A stretch of DNA of 64,000 bases. It comes from Nigrospora sphaerica (Eukaryota > Ascomycota > Sordariomycetes > Amphisphaeriales > Apiosporaceae). Positions 32,644-43,476 of the stretch are shown piece after piece. Each line of letters opens with the position of its first letter. Positions within the stretch are counted from its first letter, which is position 1. The stretch lies in the NCBI GenBank assembly GCA_018287875.1, contig JAGVVL010000009.1, positions 1,984,001 through 2,048,000 on the forward strand, given 5' to 3'. The translations under genes and the position numbers were made by a program. Below the pieces are notes generated by a model, which was not told the origin of the DNA, searched no databases, and saw nothing but the letters and a program-made list of their open reading frames with translations.

Positions 32644-33849
32644 TCAATCCACATCTTCGTCGTTGGAACGCCCATCGCCTGCTTCCAGCTTCTTTTTCGC
32701 CTCTGCCAGGGCGACCGGGTCTTCCGGCTCGTCGGCGGCCGCGGTGCTGCTCACGGCGCCCGCTTCCGCCGTCTCGGGCTTGTGGGCGGCCAGGGCGGCC
32801 GGCTTCAGGGAGCCGTCGTCGTTGACGTCCTCCCGCAGGTAGAGGGTGAAGAGGATGACGAGGTAGGTGTCCCCGGTCGATTTGTTCCGCAGCACGTATC
32901 TAAACCGGTGGGCACGCTTCGGGTTAGCCCTACAGGGAGAGATAAGTTGAGATTGGAAGTCCAAAGAAGAGTGCGGATTCCCCTCCCCTCTAGGGGTATA
33001 ACCGAGGAAGGGGGACGAGGGGGATGTAGATACTTACCGCAAGCCCTGGCCGTCCCAGTATTTCATGATGGGCAGGCTGAAGCCGGGCAGATTGAGGCTG
33101 AAGTCGCTAAAGTTAAGGTAGGGGTTGAAGAAGTCGAGGCCGTAGGTGCGGCCGTACTCAAACACCCACTTGGCCTTGTTCTCGGGCCGCAGCGCCCACT
33201 TCATGCGCGGCTTGGGCTGGTCGGGGGCGCCGAGGGCGCGACGCGCGGCGAGACCGGCCTCGTCGCCGCCCTCGTCGAACCAAAGGCCCCCCTTGGCCGG
33301 GTCGTGCTCGCCCGCGCCCACGTGCACGCAGTTGAAGGACGACAGCGCCGGCCCGTAGAGGTACGGCCGGTCCGCGTACGCGTCGCCGTCCAGCCCCGGA
33401 TCGATCCACCACCTGACGATGCCCATGGCCGTGTTGAAGCCCGGCGGCAGGCGGTCCCGGATCGGGTGGTCAAAGTCGTTCCCGAACTGCAGGTCCGTTG
33501 CCGAGATGCCTGCGGCGGCGTCCTCGGCCTCATCCCCCTCGGCCTTGTCGCCTGCCGCCGCCGCCGGGGATGGGGACGACGACGACGACGCGGGCTTCTT
33601 GGGCGTGAAGCGGATGGCGATGCTGTACTGGTCCTTGTTGTAGTCGTGCGGCGCCGTGTCGAAGTAGGGCGACGTCGTGGGCGAGCCCCGCGGCAGGCCC
33701 TTGTAGTTTTGGACCCGGACGTTGAGCTCGGCGTCCATGAATTCGCTCGACAGCTGCACCGACTCGGCCGTGTTCACGGGCACGACGACGTGCTCGTCTA
33801 CATCGTAGCTGCACCCAGCCGTCACGCGCACAATGTATTTTTCTGCCAT
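32644..33849 (-). CDS. DUF1769 (UPF0590) family protein
   Basis: Two exons, 33849-33038 and 32899-32644, 1068 nt, 355 aa; the 138-nt intron has donor GTAAGT and acceptor TTTAG. The start MAEKYIVRVTAG is preferred over open upstream sequence that lacks an ATG. Family features in order: an N-terminal beta-rich part (YIVRVTAGCSYD), SYFDTAPHDYNKDQYSI-like segment, the conserved YLYGPALSSFNCVHVG, the central WALRPENKAKWVFEYGRTYG, and YVLRNKSTGDTYLVILFTL near the end. An acidic/serine insert of about 40 residues at 95-135 is less usual. DUF1769 proteins are conserved in fungi; yeast and fission-yeast members are uncharacterised. Probably cytosolic; function unknown. Confidence 0.88.
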
Positions 33850-35074
33850 GCTGGGAAGGAGAAGATTGGCGTGGTTCACCGGCCGGAAAGGGTGTTCTTG
33901 AGGGGGCGCTTATTTTTTTTCTTTGGTTGCTGGGCAGCCAACCACACTTATGCGAGCTGAGCGCGTGACGTGAGGCTTTCCAAGCTCCCAATCTTTCTCG
34001 CGTGAGGCCGGTGGTGGGGCAGAAGAGAGTCCAGGGATGTGCGGGCTTCCACGGGCCTTCTGGCGGCGGACCTAAAGCCCTCCGAGAGCCGCTTTGTTAG
34101 GATGCGTGTTTCCGCGTCCGCTGCCGCTGCTCCTTTCCTTCTCGTCTTTCACAACAGCGTACAGACTTGCGGCACGGCGCGCGCTCTTGGCTGTTCCTGC
34201 CGAAGAAGCCGTACAAAGTAGGCGGCTGGGACGAACCTGGAGCCCTGTCCACCTGTACCGTTGGTGGGGGGTAGTTGCAGGTGCGACGACAAAGGGCCAA
34301 ACAAACGCACGCCAAGAAGCGCCAGCCGAAGAGGCTCGTGCTGGTCAAGGGAACGGGATACGAAAAGAGAGAGAGAAACTGAGATTGAAGGTGTGTAGAG
34401 TATGGAAGTCTGGGCAGGAATGCCAGATCAGGACACGGCCACAAGAAGTGCTTACAGGGACGTCATCCCATGTAAAGAATAAACGGTTACGAAATGACGT
34501 CGAATTTCGTAGTGCAAGTCCCCCATCCCCAAAGCGGCCCACCCACACATTCCCCGCGTACTAATGGGAACCTGGCGCTCTCTCTCAGGGCTGTTAGGAA
34601 CATCGTCCTACCTTCTTGGCCAGGGTTGTTTTGACCCTGTCGACATGTGAATGGCGGTGCATCCACCACCGACCCCCGGCTGCCAGATGCCGGATACCGT
34701 ACGTAATGCATGCATATCATCGTAGCTCTTCTCCGGTGCCTCAACAATGAGAGACGTTACCGTATCCACCACTGTGCTTAGTGTAGCAGCCATTCCATTA
34801 TCTACGCCCCGGCCCGGCGGTCCGGCGGCCCCTTGCTTGTGTTCAGAGGGGGAATTCGCCTTCGCGGATGCTTGCACATGCCCACCTATTGTCCCCCTGC
34901 ATACATACTCCCATGGCTTCAGACTGGTTATCTATTGTACCTAGAGGTGAGGGCAACGACCAACCTTGGATGAGTAGACGACAACAGCCGACGAATACCT
35001 AAGAACTGCGTCGTAGCCTAGGCACACGCTTGTGGCCTGCGCCAGGGAAAATATAGATCACGCTGTCCTCCACC
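33850..35074. other. Intergenic region
   Basis: Promoter of the DUF1769 gene at the left and 3' flank of the F-box gene at the right. Short frames have no motif, and nothing else is supported. Confidence 0.5.
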
Positions 35075-36812
35075 TCACGGCTTGAGGAATCGATCAATGT
35101 CCACCCGCTCAAAGAAACTGATGTGCCCAAACCCGACCCAGTACTGCGCGAGTCGGTCATGCGAAATCAAGATGAGCTGCGACTCCATGTACTTGTCTAG
35201 GCATCATTAGCAACGACCCCTCGGCGCGTCTCAAGTACGAAGGCACTTACCGTTGTAGAAGCCCATATTGGCGATGTGGCCCTTGCTCTTGACGACCCTA
35301 GCCCCTTTGAAAGGGGGGTCGTGGGCGACACCAATAAAGCCATCCTCGCCCAGGTCTTTGGCGATGAATGTATACTCGCCACGCGGCACATTCGGATCTC
35401 CCGTGAGCTTGATGGCTTCTAGTCGACCTCGGTACACCCTCTCACGGCGGAACCGCTCTTCGAACTCGGCATCTGTCTCCTCTGCGGCGTGCTCCAGCGG
35501 TTGGTCGTCACCCTCGACGTCGGGCTGGTTCAGCAGCAAAAACTCGCACCCATGCCCGCTGTAGTCTCCCACCCAAATGCCCCGCCACGGCTTTTCCTTC
35601 GTGGGTGTGTAGAGTTTCGGGTCGAGGGTGGAATAAGTCACAATTTCCTCGCCCACGTGGATGCCAAGAGTGGGCGGTCCCATTTCCATCCACTGGCGCA
35701 CACGGAAGGTTTGATCCGAGATCTCTGAGCGCGATGTGGGTTTCCATATTGACGGAGACGCTCTCGTTAGACGATGGGTTGGCAGAGGCATGATGCCCGA
35801 TGCCTGCGCTCCCACGCGGTGGCGGGCAGGAATCGTCGGCGGCGGCCACACAAAACCGTACGGCCATTCCGCACTCAAGGTATCCCGCGCCATGGCTTCG
35901 GTAAGCGGCTTGGCCAGTATGACGTTGCTCAAACGAGGGTCAGTCCCTTGGCTGATGCGCATGGGCAGCTCCGAAAAGACAGGGTGTTTCCGCGGCAGCC
36001 CGGAGGTACCCATGCTCGAATCCATGATTGCGAGGTCATCTCGGCTCGGCGGATTGAACTGGATGACTGGCTTATCGCGGTGAAGCTTCACCTGGGGATC
36101 AAAGTAGTGGATGTGCACGTCGGCATCCGCAAGCCAAGGTTCGCTGGTTTCGCGGTCCCGGACGGCCAGCATTTGATACCCCTCGATCACCCCTCGGCGC
36201 TGGTCGTACTGCGCAACGATCATCTGCCCGGTAAGCCCCCGATCGCAGAACCAGATCTTGTTCCGAGGAATGAACCAGTACGGATCATGGCAGGCATAGA
36301 GTTCGCGGAAGGTGCGAAAAGGGTATGCAGTGGTGATGGGGTTCCCAGGCAGGTTGGCCTGCACGTGACGCTGCCAGTGGAAATCCGCGCCGGCGTGTAC
36401 ATGCAGCTTCTTACATACTCGCCTCGCAATCGCGAGGCTCACTGGCGGCAGAAACCGCAGGATGGCATCCAGGAGCTCCAGCGGCAGCTGCAAGAGACCA
36501 GGGGACCCGGCAGCTGTAGGTCTCGGCAGTTCAGCATCTGAGAAAAAAGTATCAGTGCCGTGGGCGGGTCGCAAACGGAAAAAAGCTCGTCGATCGTAAA
36601 AGGCGCCCCGGACTATTTGGCAGTGCCTTACCTGACTTCTGTTTATGGGTATTGCCGCCGTTTACGGATATCAAGTGGTTCGCACCATCCAACTGGTCGT
36701 CGTCCGAGACGGCATCGACAGCTTCGACGCTATCTTCTTCTTCCGGGTTGATACCGCCATACCTAATGGCATGGCTGACGTCCCGCGGGCTGATGCTTGA
36801 TGCCGATGCCAT
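35075..36812 (-). CDS. F-box protein with FBXO31-like C-terminal region
   Basis: Substrate adaptor of an SCF ubiquitin ligase. Exons 36812-36632, 36537-35251 and 35196-35075 total 1590 nt (529 aa), with introns of 94 and 54 nt. An acidic N-terminus of about 60 residues precedes an F-box (LLQLPLELLDAILRFLPPVS ...ARRVCKKLH) at about 75-120, the Skp1-binding site. The C-terminal half carries GIWVGDYSGHGCEFLLL and later FIAKDLGEDGFIG. The GxWxGDYxxHGxE motif resembles the substrate-binding beta barrel of FBXO31-type proteins, which recognise C-terminal degrons in animals. The FBXO31 link is inference from this motif. The third exon (KYMESQLILISHDRLAQYW) ends in FLKP. Nuclear or cytosolic; targets unknown. 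Confidence 0.88.
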
Positions 36813-38583
36813 GTTGGCGGTACTGTAGTTTGTCTTGTGCGGGCTGGCGAAGAGCCCCTGGAATTTGTCAGAGCCCGGGTGCGCACGGGGGCTTGGCGTA
36901 CGGTACGGGGGCTGTGGGCTTTAAATTTCGGAGCCCCGAGAAGAGAAGCCGTATGAGAGAAACGGTAGGCGCAGCAAACTGGACGCAAAGACGCGTCGGA
37001 TGGCGTTGATGACAAGCGAATGTTGGATGCTTGGACGGGTCTTCTTATGTATGTCTCAAGGGCCGGCTGGGTTGCGGATCACAGGCGGGTTGTCGTAGGC
37101 CGATACCTTCTTTCCACTACAAACGGCGGGCACTGGAACGGCGCCCGAGCGCGGCGAAGACAGCACTTTTCAAGGGCGAAATTAGGTAAGCAAACAGAAC
37201 ATAGACCGAGTGGCGCGAAGGGGGCGTGATCAGGGTGTAAAACGACGGGCGCCCTGCAGGATTTGCCTGCGGCTATCTGGTCCAAAAGGGAGGAGAGTGG
37301 ATTTGAGTCGGACTCGTGTGTCTCAGTAATGTATTGCGATCACGACTCGTTGGCTGCTGGCAGCGCGGGCGGGCGGACTCCACACTAGCGGATGGCGGGG
37401 TGAGTAGTTGGTACGCTGCCTTGTAGTGGGTTCTCAACGGCAGGACGAGCTGCCGGGACTGAATACCAGGCGACCGGTCACGGCTGCGCGAAGTGCGGAC
37501 GATGGGGCCGCCAAGGCGTTCGGCTCGGGAGAGATGTGGAAGGGGTGCTTGGGAATGGTTCCCAATTAAGAAGCTCGCTGGAGGGGGGGAGAGAAGTCGT
37601 GAACGCATCACTTTCTTTCCATCCCGTTGCCCTTGCCGCAAAGGAGGAAGGTATACGTACTTACCGTCCACTAAAAGTACAACGTACTTACTCAAAGTAC
37701 CTCGCGGTACTTTACCTCACCCAGGTCTCGCTTTACTTAATCCAGCAATTGGAAGGCCAGGGTGGGACAGGGTTGGTGCGGGTAATGGATGATGATGTTG
37801 GATAAGGGTGACGGCCCAGGCGAGCCAGGGAAGCATGGAAAACCAACCGCCGCAATCGGTAAGGCCACACGTATATACCCACACACACACGCGGATGCAT
37901 CTATTGAAAGCAGTGCATAAAGAACCTACCTCATGAAGGGTGGTATATACAGATGCATACAACCTTGATCCGTGAACCAAGCTATACCCTACCTCCTACC
38001 TAAATGGCCCGTCTCTCGAATCGTCGTAGCCCTCACCCTGCCAAACACCTACCTGTTATACCTATGACCACCTGCTCTGCCCGTCCTTGGCCTCACAGAG
38101 CGTTGGACCTACACCATCTGCAAGAGGAAGGAGAGAAGGCGTTGGAGACGATGCGCTGCACGCCCGCACCAATCCGACGGCCTGCCTCGCTTATCTCGAA
38201 CAGGTCGGAAGAGCCCTACCGTTGCAGGCCCCATTCGGCCTCCCACCCCCGTCAACTCTAAAACTCTTGGGAGCCTCGTGTACGCTTCTGGATACTCGCG
38301 GTTCCATTCTGGCCTGGTGTCTACCAACTACATCCCTGCGGCGCGAGATGCGTGCACAGACCACTTGAGCTCCGAGTCCCGCAGTCCAGGGCTGGCTACC
38401 TAACTACACAGTAAAGTACCGTTAGAGCCTGGGAGCCGTAGGCCAAACCCCATCCATTAACCGACATCCATCCATGACCCTTCGCTCCCGTATCGTTGCA
38501 TAGACCCCATCAGAATCCACCAGCCACCCTTGAAGTTCCCTCGTTCAGCAGGACCACGGCCCGGTCGCACACGCATATTTGTC
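36813..38583. other. Divergent intergenic region
   Basis: Between the F-box gene (leftward) and the cupin gene (rightward). Several short frames have no motif, and GTAC-rich microrepeats occur near 37670-37720. No gene supported. Confidence 0.5.
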
Positions 38584-39216
38584 ATGTCGATCTTCAGCCT
38601 CCTTCCGGATATCCTGCCCATGATCTTGCCCTCGGCTGTCCATGTCACTAGAGCTACCGATCTGGAAGCTCAGAGGGCCGATAATGACTCGGGAATGGTC
38701 CGCCAGGGTGCCCTTGTCGGCAAGAGCGACAAGATGTGTGCTACGGGTACGTGTACTGCTCCCGTTCGGCCCAGCCACGTTTGCCCTACGCCCCCCTCGT
38801 GATGTCCTTCCCCTCTACTTGCTTCGCATGACGTCTCCATGTTGGCTGGCCTGGATGACCAATTGCCGTAGTTCTGCGAGCCAAACCGCGTTGCTCCTCA
38901 GCGGTGCACCATCACGGTGAACAAGGTACGGATGGTTCCTCCGTCCACATGCCATAGCCGGGCTCTAATTCTGCAAGAAACCATCATCTTCGCCGCCGCC
39001 GGCAAGGGCACGTTGGTAACCAACCCGGGCGGCGAGAAGGAGTTACAAAGGCATGAGCTCTCCGTCGGCGACTTTGCCTTCGTCCCGCCCTGGACGGAGC
39101 ACCAGGAGATCAACGAGTCTGACGAGGAACTTGTTTGGGTCATCATCCGGAACGGCTCCACTCCTATCCTCGTCTACCTCAAAGATTGGGGAGGCGACAA
39201 GCAAAAAGCGCAATAA
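38584..39216 (+). CDS. Small single-cupin protein
   Basis: Three exons, 38584-38746, 38872-38925 and 38978-39216, 456 nt, 151 aa; introns 125 and 52 nt. The alternative in-frame start at 38620 gives a more usual N-terminus. The cupin metal-binding motif 1 is SSAVHHHGEQETIIFAAAGK (residues about 66-85), with two or three His plus Glu. Motif 2 is ELSVGDFAFVPPWTEHQEIN, with its His. The 54-nt middle exon carries the metal ligands, so it is essential. Such small cupins in fungi are found as stand-alone enzymes or in metabolite clusters; reaction unknown. The ADNDSGMVRQGAIVG-like N-terminal segment is typical of this subfamily. It converges with the hydrolase gene, leaving only about 145 bp between stops. 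Confidence 0.88.
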
Positions 39217-39361
39217 TCACTTGCTTAACATCTGCCCAATTCCTAGATATTTCAAACCGGGCATTGTGGAAGACAGCCGGCATCCCCATCCCCGGCGCCG
39301 GTGGGATCGCCACGAAACCTAGTTCAGAGAACTGCGATTGATAGAGGGGGTAATATGGTGT

Positions 39362-40945
39362 CTACCTCCTGCAGTATCGGTGAACGACGTCGCGAAGCTC
39401 GTCCTGTGTTTGTTTCTGCTCGAATACCTGTTGATGATCCAGATCATCAAACCAGAGTATTTCGATGCCATCCTGGGTCAGGCGACCGTGCCTTGTCGTG
39501 TGGCTCCCAACTTGACTTGCATGTTTTGCTCGGGCAGCGTCAGCGTCTTTGGGCGGCAGCCACTCCTCGTCGCCAGCAAGATACTGGGCCACGGTAAAGG
39601 TATCGACGATCAAATCCCGCCCAGCTAGACAAACTGCCACTCTTCGCCGGTTATTGCACGGCGCTGCCGTTCCGTCGTGGCTTCCGGCCTTATCCACGCC
39701 CAGCAGCTCTTCCTTCCACACAATGTTTTCCTTCCAGAAAAAGTGCCGCCCAAGAGCGTATGCTACGCCTGGGTCCGTGCAAGCAAAGTACCAAAGTTGC
39801 CATTCGTTCGCTCTGCGTGGCCGGCGCCGAGTGAAGTTGTAGGCCACATCCGGTAAATGGAGCATGATACTCACGGGATCCACTAGCACGATCGAATTCA
39901 CACGGGGCCCCAGATCCTCAGATCGGAGCAGATGCGTGACGAGCACCGAGCCGTACGAGTGGGAGGTCAGCACGAACTTGTCCCATCCGTGCGCATTCAA
40001 AATGGCTTCCAGTTCTTCTAGCAGCTCGAGCCTGGGCAAAGGGGCTCTGGTTAGGCGGAAGGAGACAGGGAGGATCTCAATGGCTAGAACGCCAATTTCC
40101 CCCTGGCACTCCTCGTCCTGGGGGATGCTGGACAGAAAGGGTGTGTAGGGCCACAAGCCTATGCCAATGCCGTGGAGGAATAGCACGGGGAGCCTGTCTT
40201 TGGCGGTATGCGGTCGATGCCAGTAGCTGAGATGCTTAGACGCCGACTTCTGCTGCGTCACCAGGCTTTGCACCCGCGGCGGGAGTACCGAGAGCAGGGT
40301 AGATGTAGGCTGGACATGGTGCTGGAAGCCATTGCGGACTAGGTGGCAATGCGTGACGAGGTCGACGATGCCGACGATGACGTACCATATAAAGCTCCGG
40401 TACTGCGGTGCGATGGGGTCCAACGTGAGGCGCAGGCTCTGCGCCCGTCCTCTGCCATGTTGCAGCTTCCGACCAGACTTATGCTCGATGATGTCGATGA
40501 ATTCCTCAGCTTGGGCTGCCTCCTCGTCCGACTCCTGGCCGGGGGTGCTGTCGAAGAAGGCCCAGAGCAGAAAGTCGCGGACATTGTCTCGCCGGATCTC
40601 GGACTCGTCGGCACCGAGGAACCAGAGCTGCAGATAGCGACCCATGTCGGCCACATGGTCGATGCAGCGCAGGAAGACGGCACGGCGCTCGTGGCTGGGC
40701 AGGGGAGGCGGGTGCCTGGCCTCGTCGGCGAGGCGCCGGTTGTAAGGCCTGTAGATGAAGACGGCATACAGCAGGTCCAGCAGCGCGTAGCCAATTAGCA
40801 CCAGCCCAAGCGGCCGAGTCAAGGCATGCTTCCCGTGTGCGGCCGCCAAGACGGCCGATCCGAGCGCGCACAGGACGGAGCCATACTTCAGGAGGAAGAT
40901 GCAGGTTCGGATGAAGACTAATTGAGGGAAGGAGGTGCCTATCAT
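39362..40945 (-). CDS. Membrane-anchored alpha/beta hydrolase
   Basis: Intronless, 527 aa from ATG 40945 (MIGTSFPQ). The frame is open further upstream to 41158 but without an ATG at its edge. The first 75 residues contain two hydrophobic helices (IFLLKYGSVLCALGSAVLA; PLGLVLIGYALLDLLYAVF), indicating membrane anchoring. The hydrolase core begins about residue 245 with PVLFLHGIGIGLWPY (oxyanion HG), has the nucleophile elbow TSHSYGSVL (HxSxGS type) and a late acid/His region (GRDLIVD; DDLDHQQVF). The family is the fungal AB-hydrolase group related to lipases and acyl esterases; substrate unknown. Probable location: endoplasmic reticulum or other endomembrane. Overlapping antisense frames are shadows. 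Confidence 0.85.
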   Translation of the reverse strand: MIGTSFPQLVFIRTCIFLLKYGSVLCALGSAVLAAAHGKHALTRPLGLVLIGYALLDLLYAVFIYRPYNRRLADEARHPPPLPSHERRAVFLRCIDHVADMGRYLQLWFLGADESEIRRDNVRDFLLWAFFDSTPGQESDEEAAQAEEFIDIIEHKSGRKLQHGRGRAQSLRLTLDPIAPQYRSFIWYVIVGIVDLVTHCHLVRNGFQHHVQPTSTLLSVLPPRVQSLVTQQKSASKHLSYWHRPHTAKDRLPVLFLHGIGIGLWPYTPFLSSIPQDEECQGEIGVLAIEILPVSFRLTRAPLPRLELLEELEAILNAHGWDKFVLTSHSYGSVLVTHLLRSEDLGPRVNSIVLVDPVSIMLHLPDVAYNFTRRRPRRANEWQLWYFACTDPGVAYALGRHFFWKENIVWKEELLGVDKAGSHDGTAAPCNNRRRVAVCLAGRDLIVDTFTVAQYLAGDEEWLPPKDADAARAKHASQVGSHTTRHGRLTQDGIEILWFDDLDHQQVFEQKQTQDELRDVVHRYCRR

Positions 40946-43060
40946 GGTCCGGTCGGTGGCAGAGGACCGGCGCGTTCGCAAGACGGCGTTGGTTTCAGGA
41001 CTGCCGGTACAGAAGGCGCATGAAGAGAACGAGCAAAGGCTACGAAGAACTGGTTCACGGCTGTATTCGAAATGGATGCCCGTACTCGGCAAGGCCTGCT
41101 TGTACAGTGTAGGCAGGTATCGAGAAGATGGATGAATGCCCCCGGAGCATTGCTGCAAGCATCCTATCTAGTTTCCACGTGCAAGTCGGGCCTATCCTTC
41201 AGACCCGGTCTAGCGGGACCATGACGTAAGCATCTTCCCTACCAGGGACCCCAAAACAGCTGGAAAACGGGATAGTGGAGGTTACAAACAACGTTGAATC
41301 CGCGGCCCAACCGACCGAAGCTCAACAAGTGAGCTCGTCCACACGGCCCAAGCTCTTGCATAAAAAATGACGATTGCTTCACATCTCGGTGAGAGGGGTA
41401 TTTGTTCGCATGAGAAGCGCCGGCAATCCCAGCATTCGTTCCTCTGCTTCCGGTGGCACCATAGCCTGGACAGGCAAGGCATGGGACCCCATCCGATTGG
41501 GCGAGGATTCACCAGCACGCTCAGCCGATGATGGTTCTGTGTAGAACTCGATTCTGATCTCAACGCAGCTCGTGTGGCCCGGTTGTCACTTTTTCTTTCA
41601 TCCGGTTCATCGGTAGCGGCGGGCCAATTCACTGAAGGCATTCCTCGCTAGCAATACATATGCATGCCCCCCGTGAGGTACTATTCCGTCGCCATCCAGT
41701 GCACCTAGGCAGGGGAACAAGCGCTGCCACAGTGTTTATCGCTCCTTGTCGGCGTTTTTTAACGTCGAGGACGCCCAGTTCCTGTTGCCATTTTTTCGGG
41801 CGCTTGTCAATCGAACTAGCACTGAACTCACTATCGCCAACCAACTAACCACGAGTCCTGGGCGGCGATGCATCCCTAAGAGCCTCGGCGTACCGACTAA
41901 ACATTGGCCTAAGATCAGACGAGAGCGTGGAGGGCTCTTTCTGGAGTCGGCGTGTCTGTTGTTGCTTCGATCGTAGACCTAGATGCGTCGTTACTAGCTG
42001 CGTCCCGCAAAGTTGGTGGGCTTTTCGTGCGCTTTCGGTGCTGTTCAGCCCTTAGACGCCGCCGACTGGACAGTGGCGATCTCCCGGCGAAGAACTTTCA
42101 CCGAAGGCCCTCGGCAGATCTAAATCCTTGCAAGAACATCTATGGCCAGCCATGCCGATTTATGAGTATTGGTGGGACTTGCTTTGGCTCCGAAAAACCA
42201 CGCGAGTTTTGGGCAGCCTCACCCATGGGATTTGGCTGCCGCCAGACCAGTGGATGTAAGGACATATATCGAGTTGATCCGTACAGCGGTTCTCTTAATT
42301 TACATTATTACCCATTCCGCTTCTCCTTCTTCTTCTTTCTTCGTCGCTAGTTCATCGCGAATTGCCGGCCGGAAGCGGGGAGAACGGCGTGAGTTAGTCA
42401 ATGGTGAGGGGAGGCAAGAGAACCATCTCACGGCATTCTACAATCCCAACTAGAATATGCTCTCTATATTTCTGTAAGTAGCAATACTCGAGCCTCGGAG
42501 TTGGATTCTCGAAGCTTCCAGATCGCGCGTCGGTAGTTGCTTACTTGAGATGTTTAGATCAAGTAACAATACATCAAGCAGTGATGTAGGTGAGAGTGAC
42601 TCGGCTGGGAGAAATACCAATGTGGATTTTTAAAGACACATTTAGTGGCTTGTATTAACCTCAGGTAAGTAAGTCGGCGTAGAATTACGAGTCTGCCGAA
42701 AGGACAGCGAGCGCATCGGCCCAGGAAGGTCAGTGGAGAAATACACGCCGTTTCCGTCTTGCCAAATTCAATGCAAACAGACGTCTCCTTTCTCAATACC
42801 AGCGTAACTTGTAAAGAATCAGCTGAAAATAGTGCAGCAGTTTCAATACCCAAAGTAGGGGTCTTGATATTGGAGAGGGACGGTGCACCAGCCGGCCACC
42901 GTCAAGCAGCAAGCCCTATAGGCACTCTTGTCAAAGCCATCCATTGTCATGATGACGCTGGTCTCTCCGGCAATGATCCAACGGGTTCATCTGGAGGTGG
43001 CGGGGTATGCCAGTCAGAGGCGGGCGGTTATTTAAAGTAAACAGCTTCTGGGGCCGACAC
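40946..43060. other. Intergenic region
   Basis: Upstream of the hydrolase (leftward) and of the large plus-strand gene at 43477. No gene supported. A CT-rich block near 42310-42350 and another at 43060-43110 look like fungal promoter or transcription-start sequence. Confidence 0.5.
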
Positions 43061-43476
43061 TGTTCCTCCCCTCCCATCCTTCAACTTTTCTCCCACCTAC
43101 CCATACTTCTGGATCTACGACATCTTCTGCGCAGAGCAGGCTGATACATTCAAATCTTGCCAGTAAGTCCAAAAAAGCACCCAGTACTCGAGTTGGTCAC
43201 TGTATGCCTTGGCCGTGGCCGAGGGTGCCTGACGCGGCACGTCTTAGGAAGCGCACTTCCACACGCTTCGTCCATCACACTAATGGACAAACTGACAACT
43301 CTTTGCTGACCACTACCATACCCACAGAGCTTGAGCGTCGCTCTGCGCCCAGCGCTTTTCGCCCCTTGCGCGTTATCTAGACGGTGAGCGACGACCCTGT
43401 CATGTCTTATCTTTGTCCGGCGGCACCTTGGACTGACTGACCTTCATCATGCCAGACAAAGGGGAAAGTCAATGAA
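43061..43476 (+). other. Probable spliced 5' leader of the large P/Q-rich gene
   Basis: After a CT-rich start region, two well-formed introns occur in non-coding sequence: 43163-43327 (donor GTAAGT, branch CTGACC, acceptor CCACAG) and 43384-43455 (donor GTGAGC, branch CTGACT-like, acceptor TGCCAG). An out-of-frame ATG at 43472 lies five bases before the proposed start and could lower translation. Confidence 0.5.

Noticed and set aside
32782..33960. 392-codon plus-strand open frame
   Set aside because: Antisense to the DUF1769 gene, which has clear conserved motifs and a supported intron.
42554..43040. Short frames on both strands before the P/Q-rich gene
   Set aside because: Mutually overlapping, no motifs, and located in likely promoter DNA.
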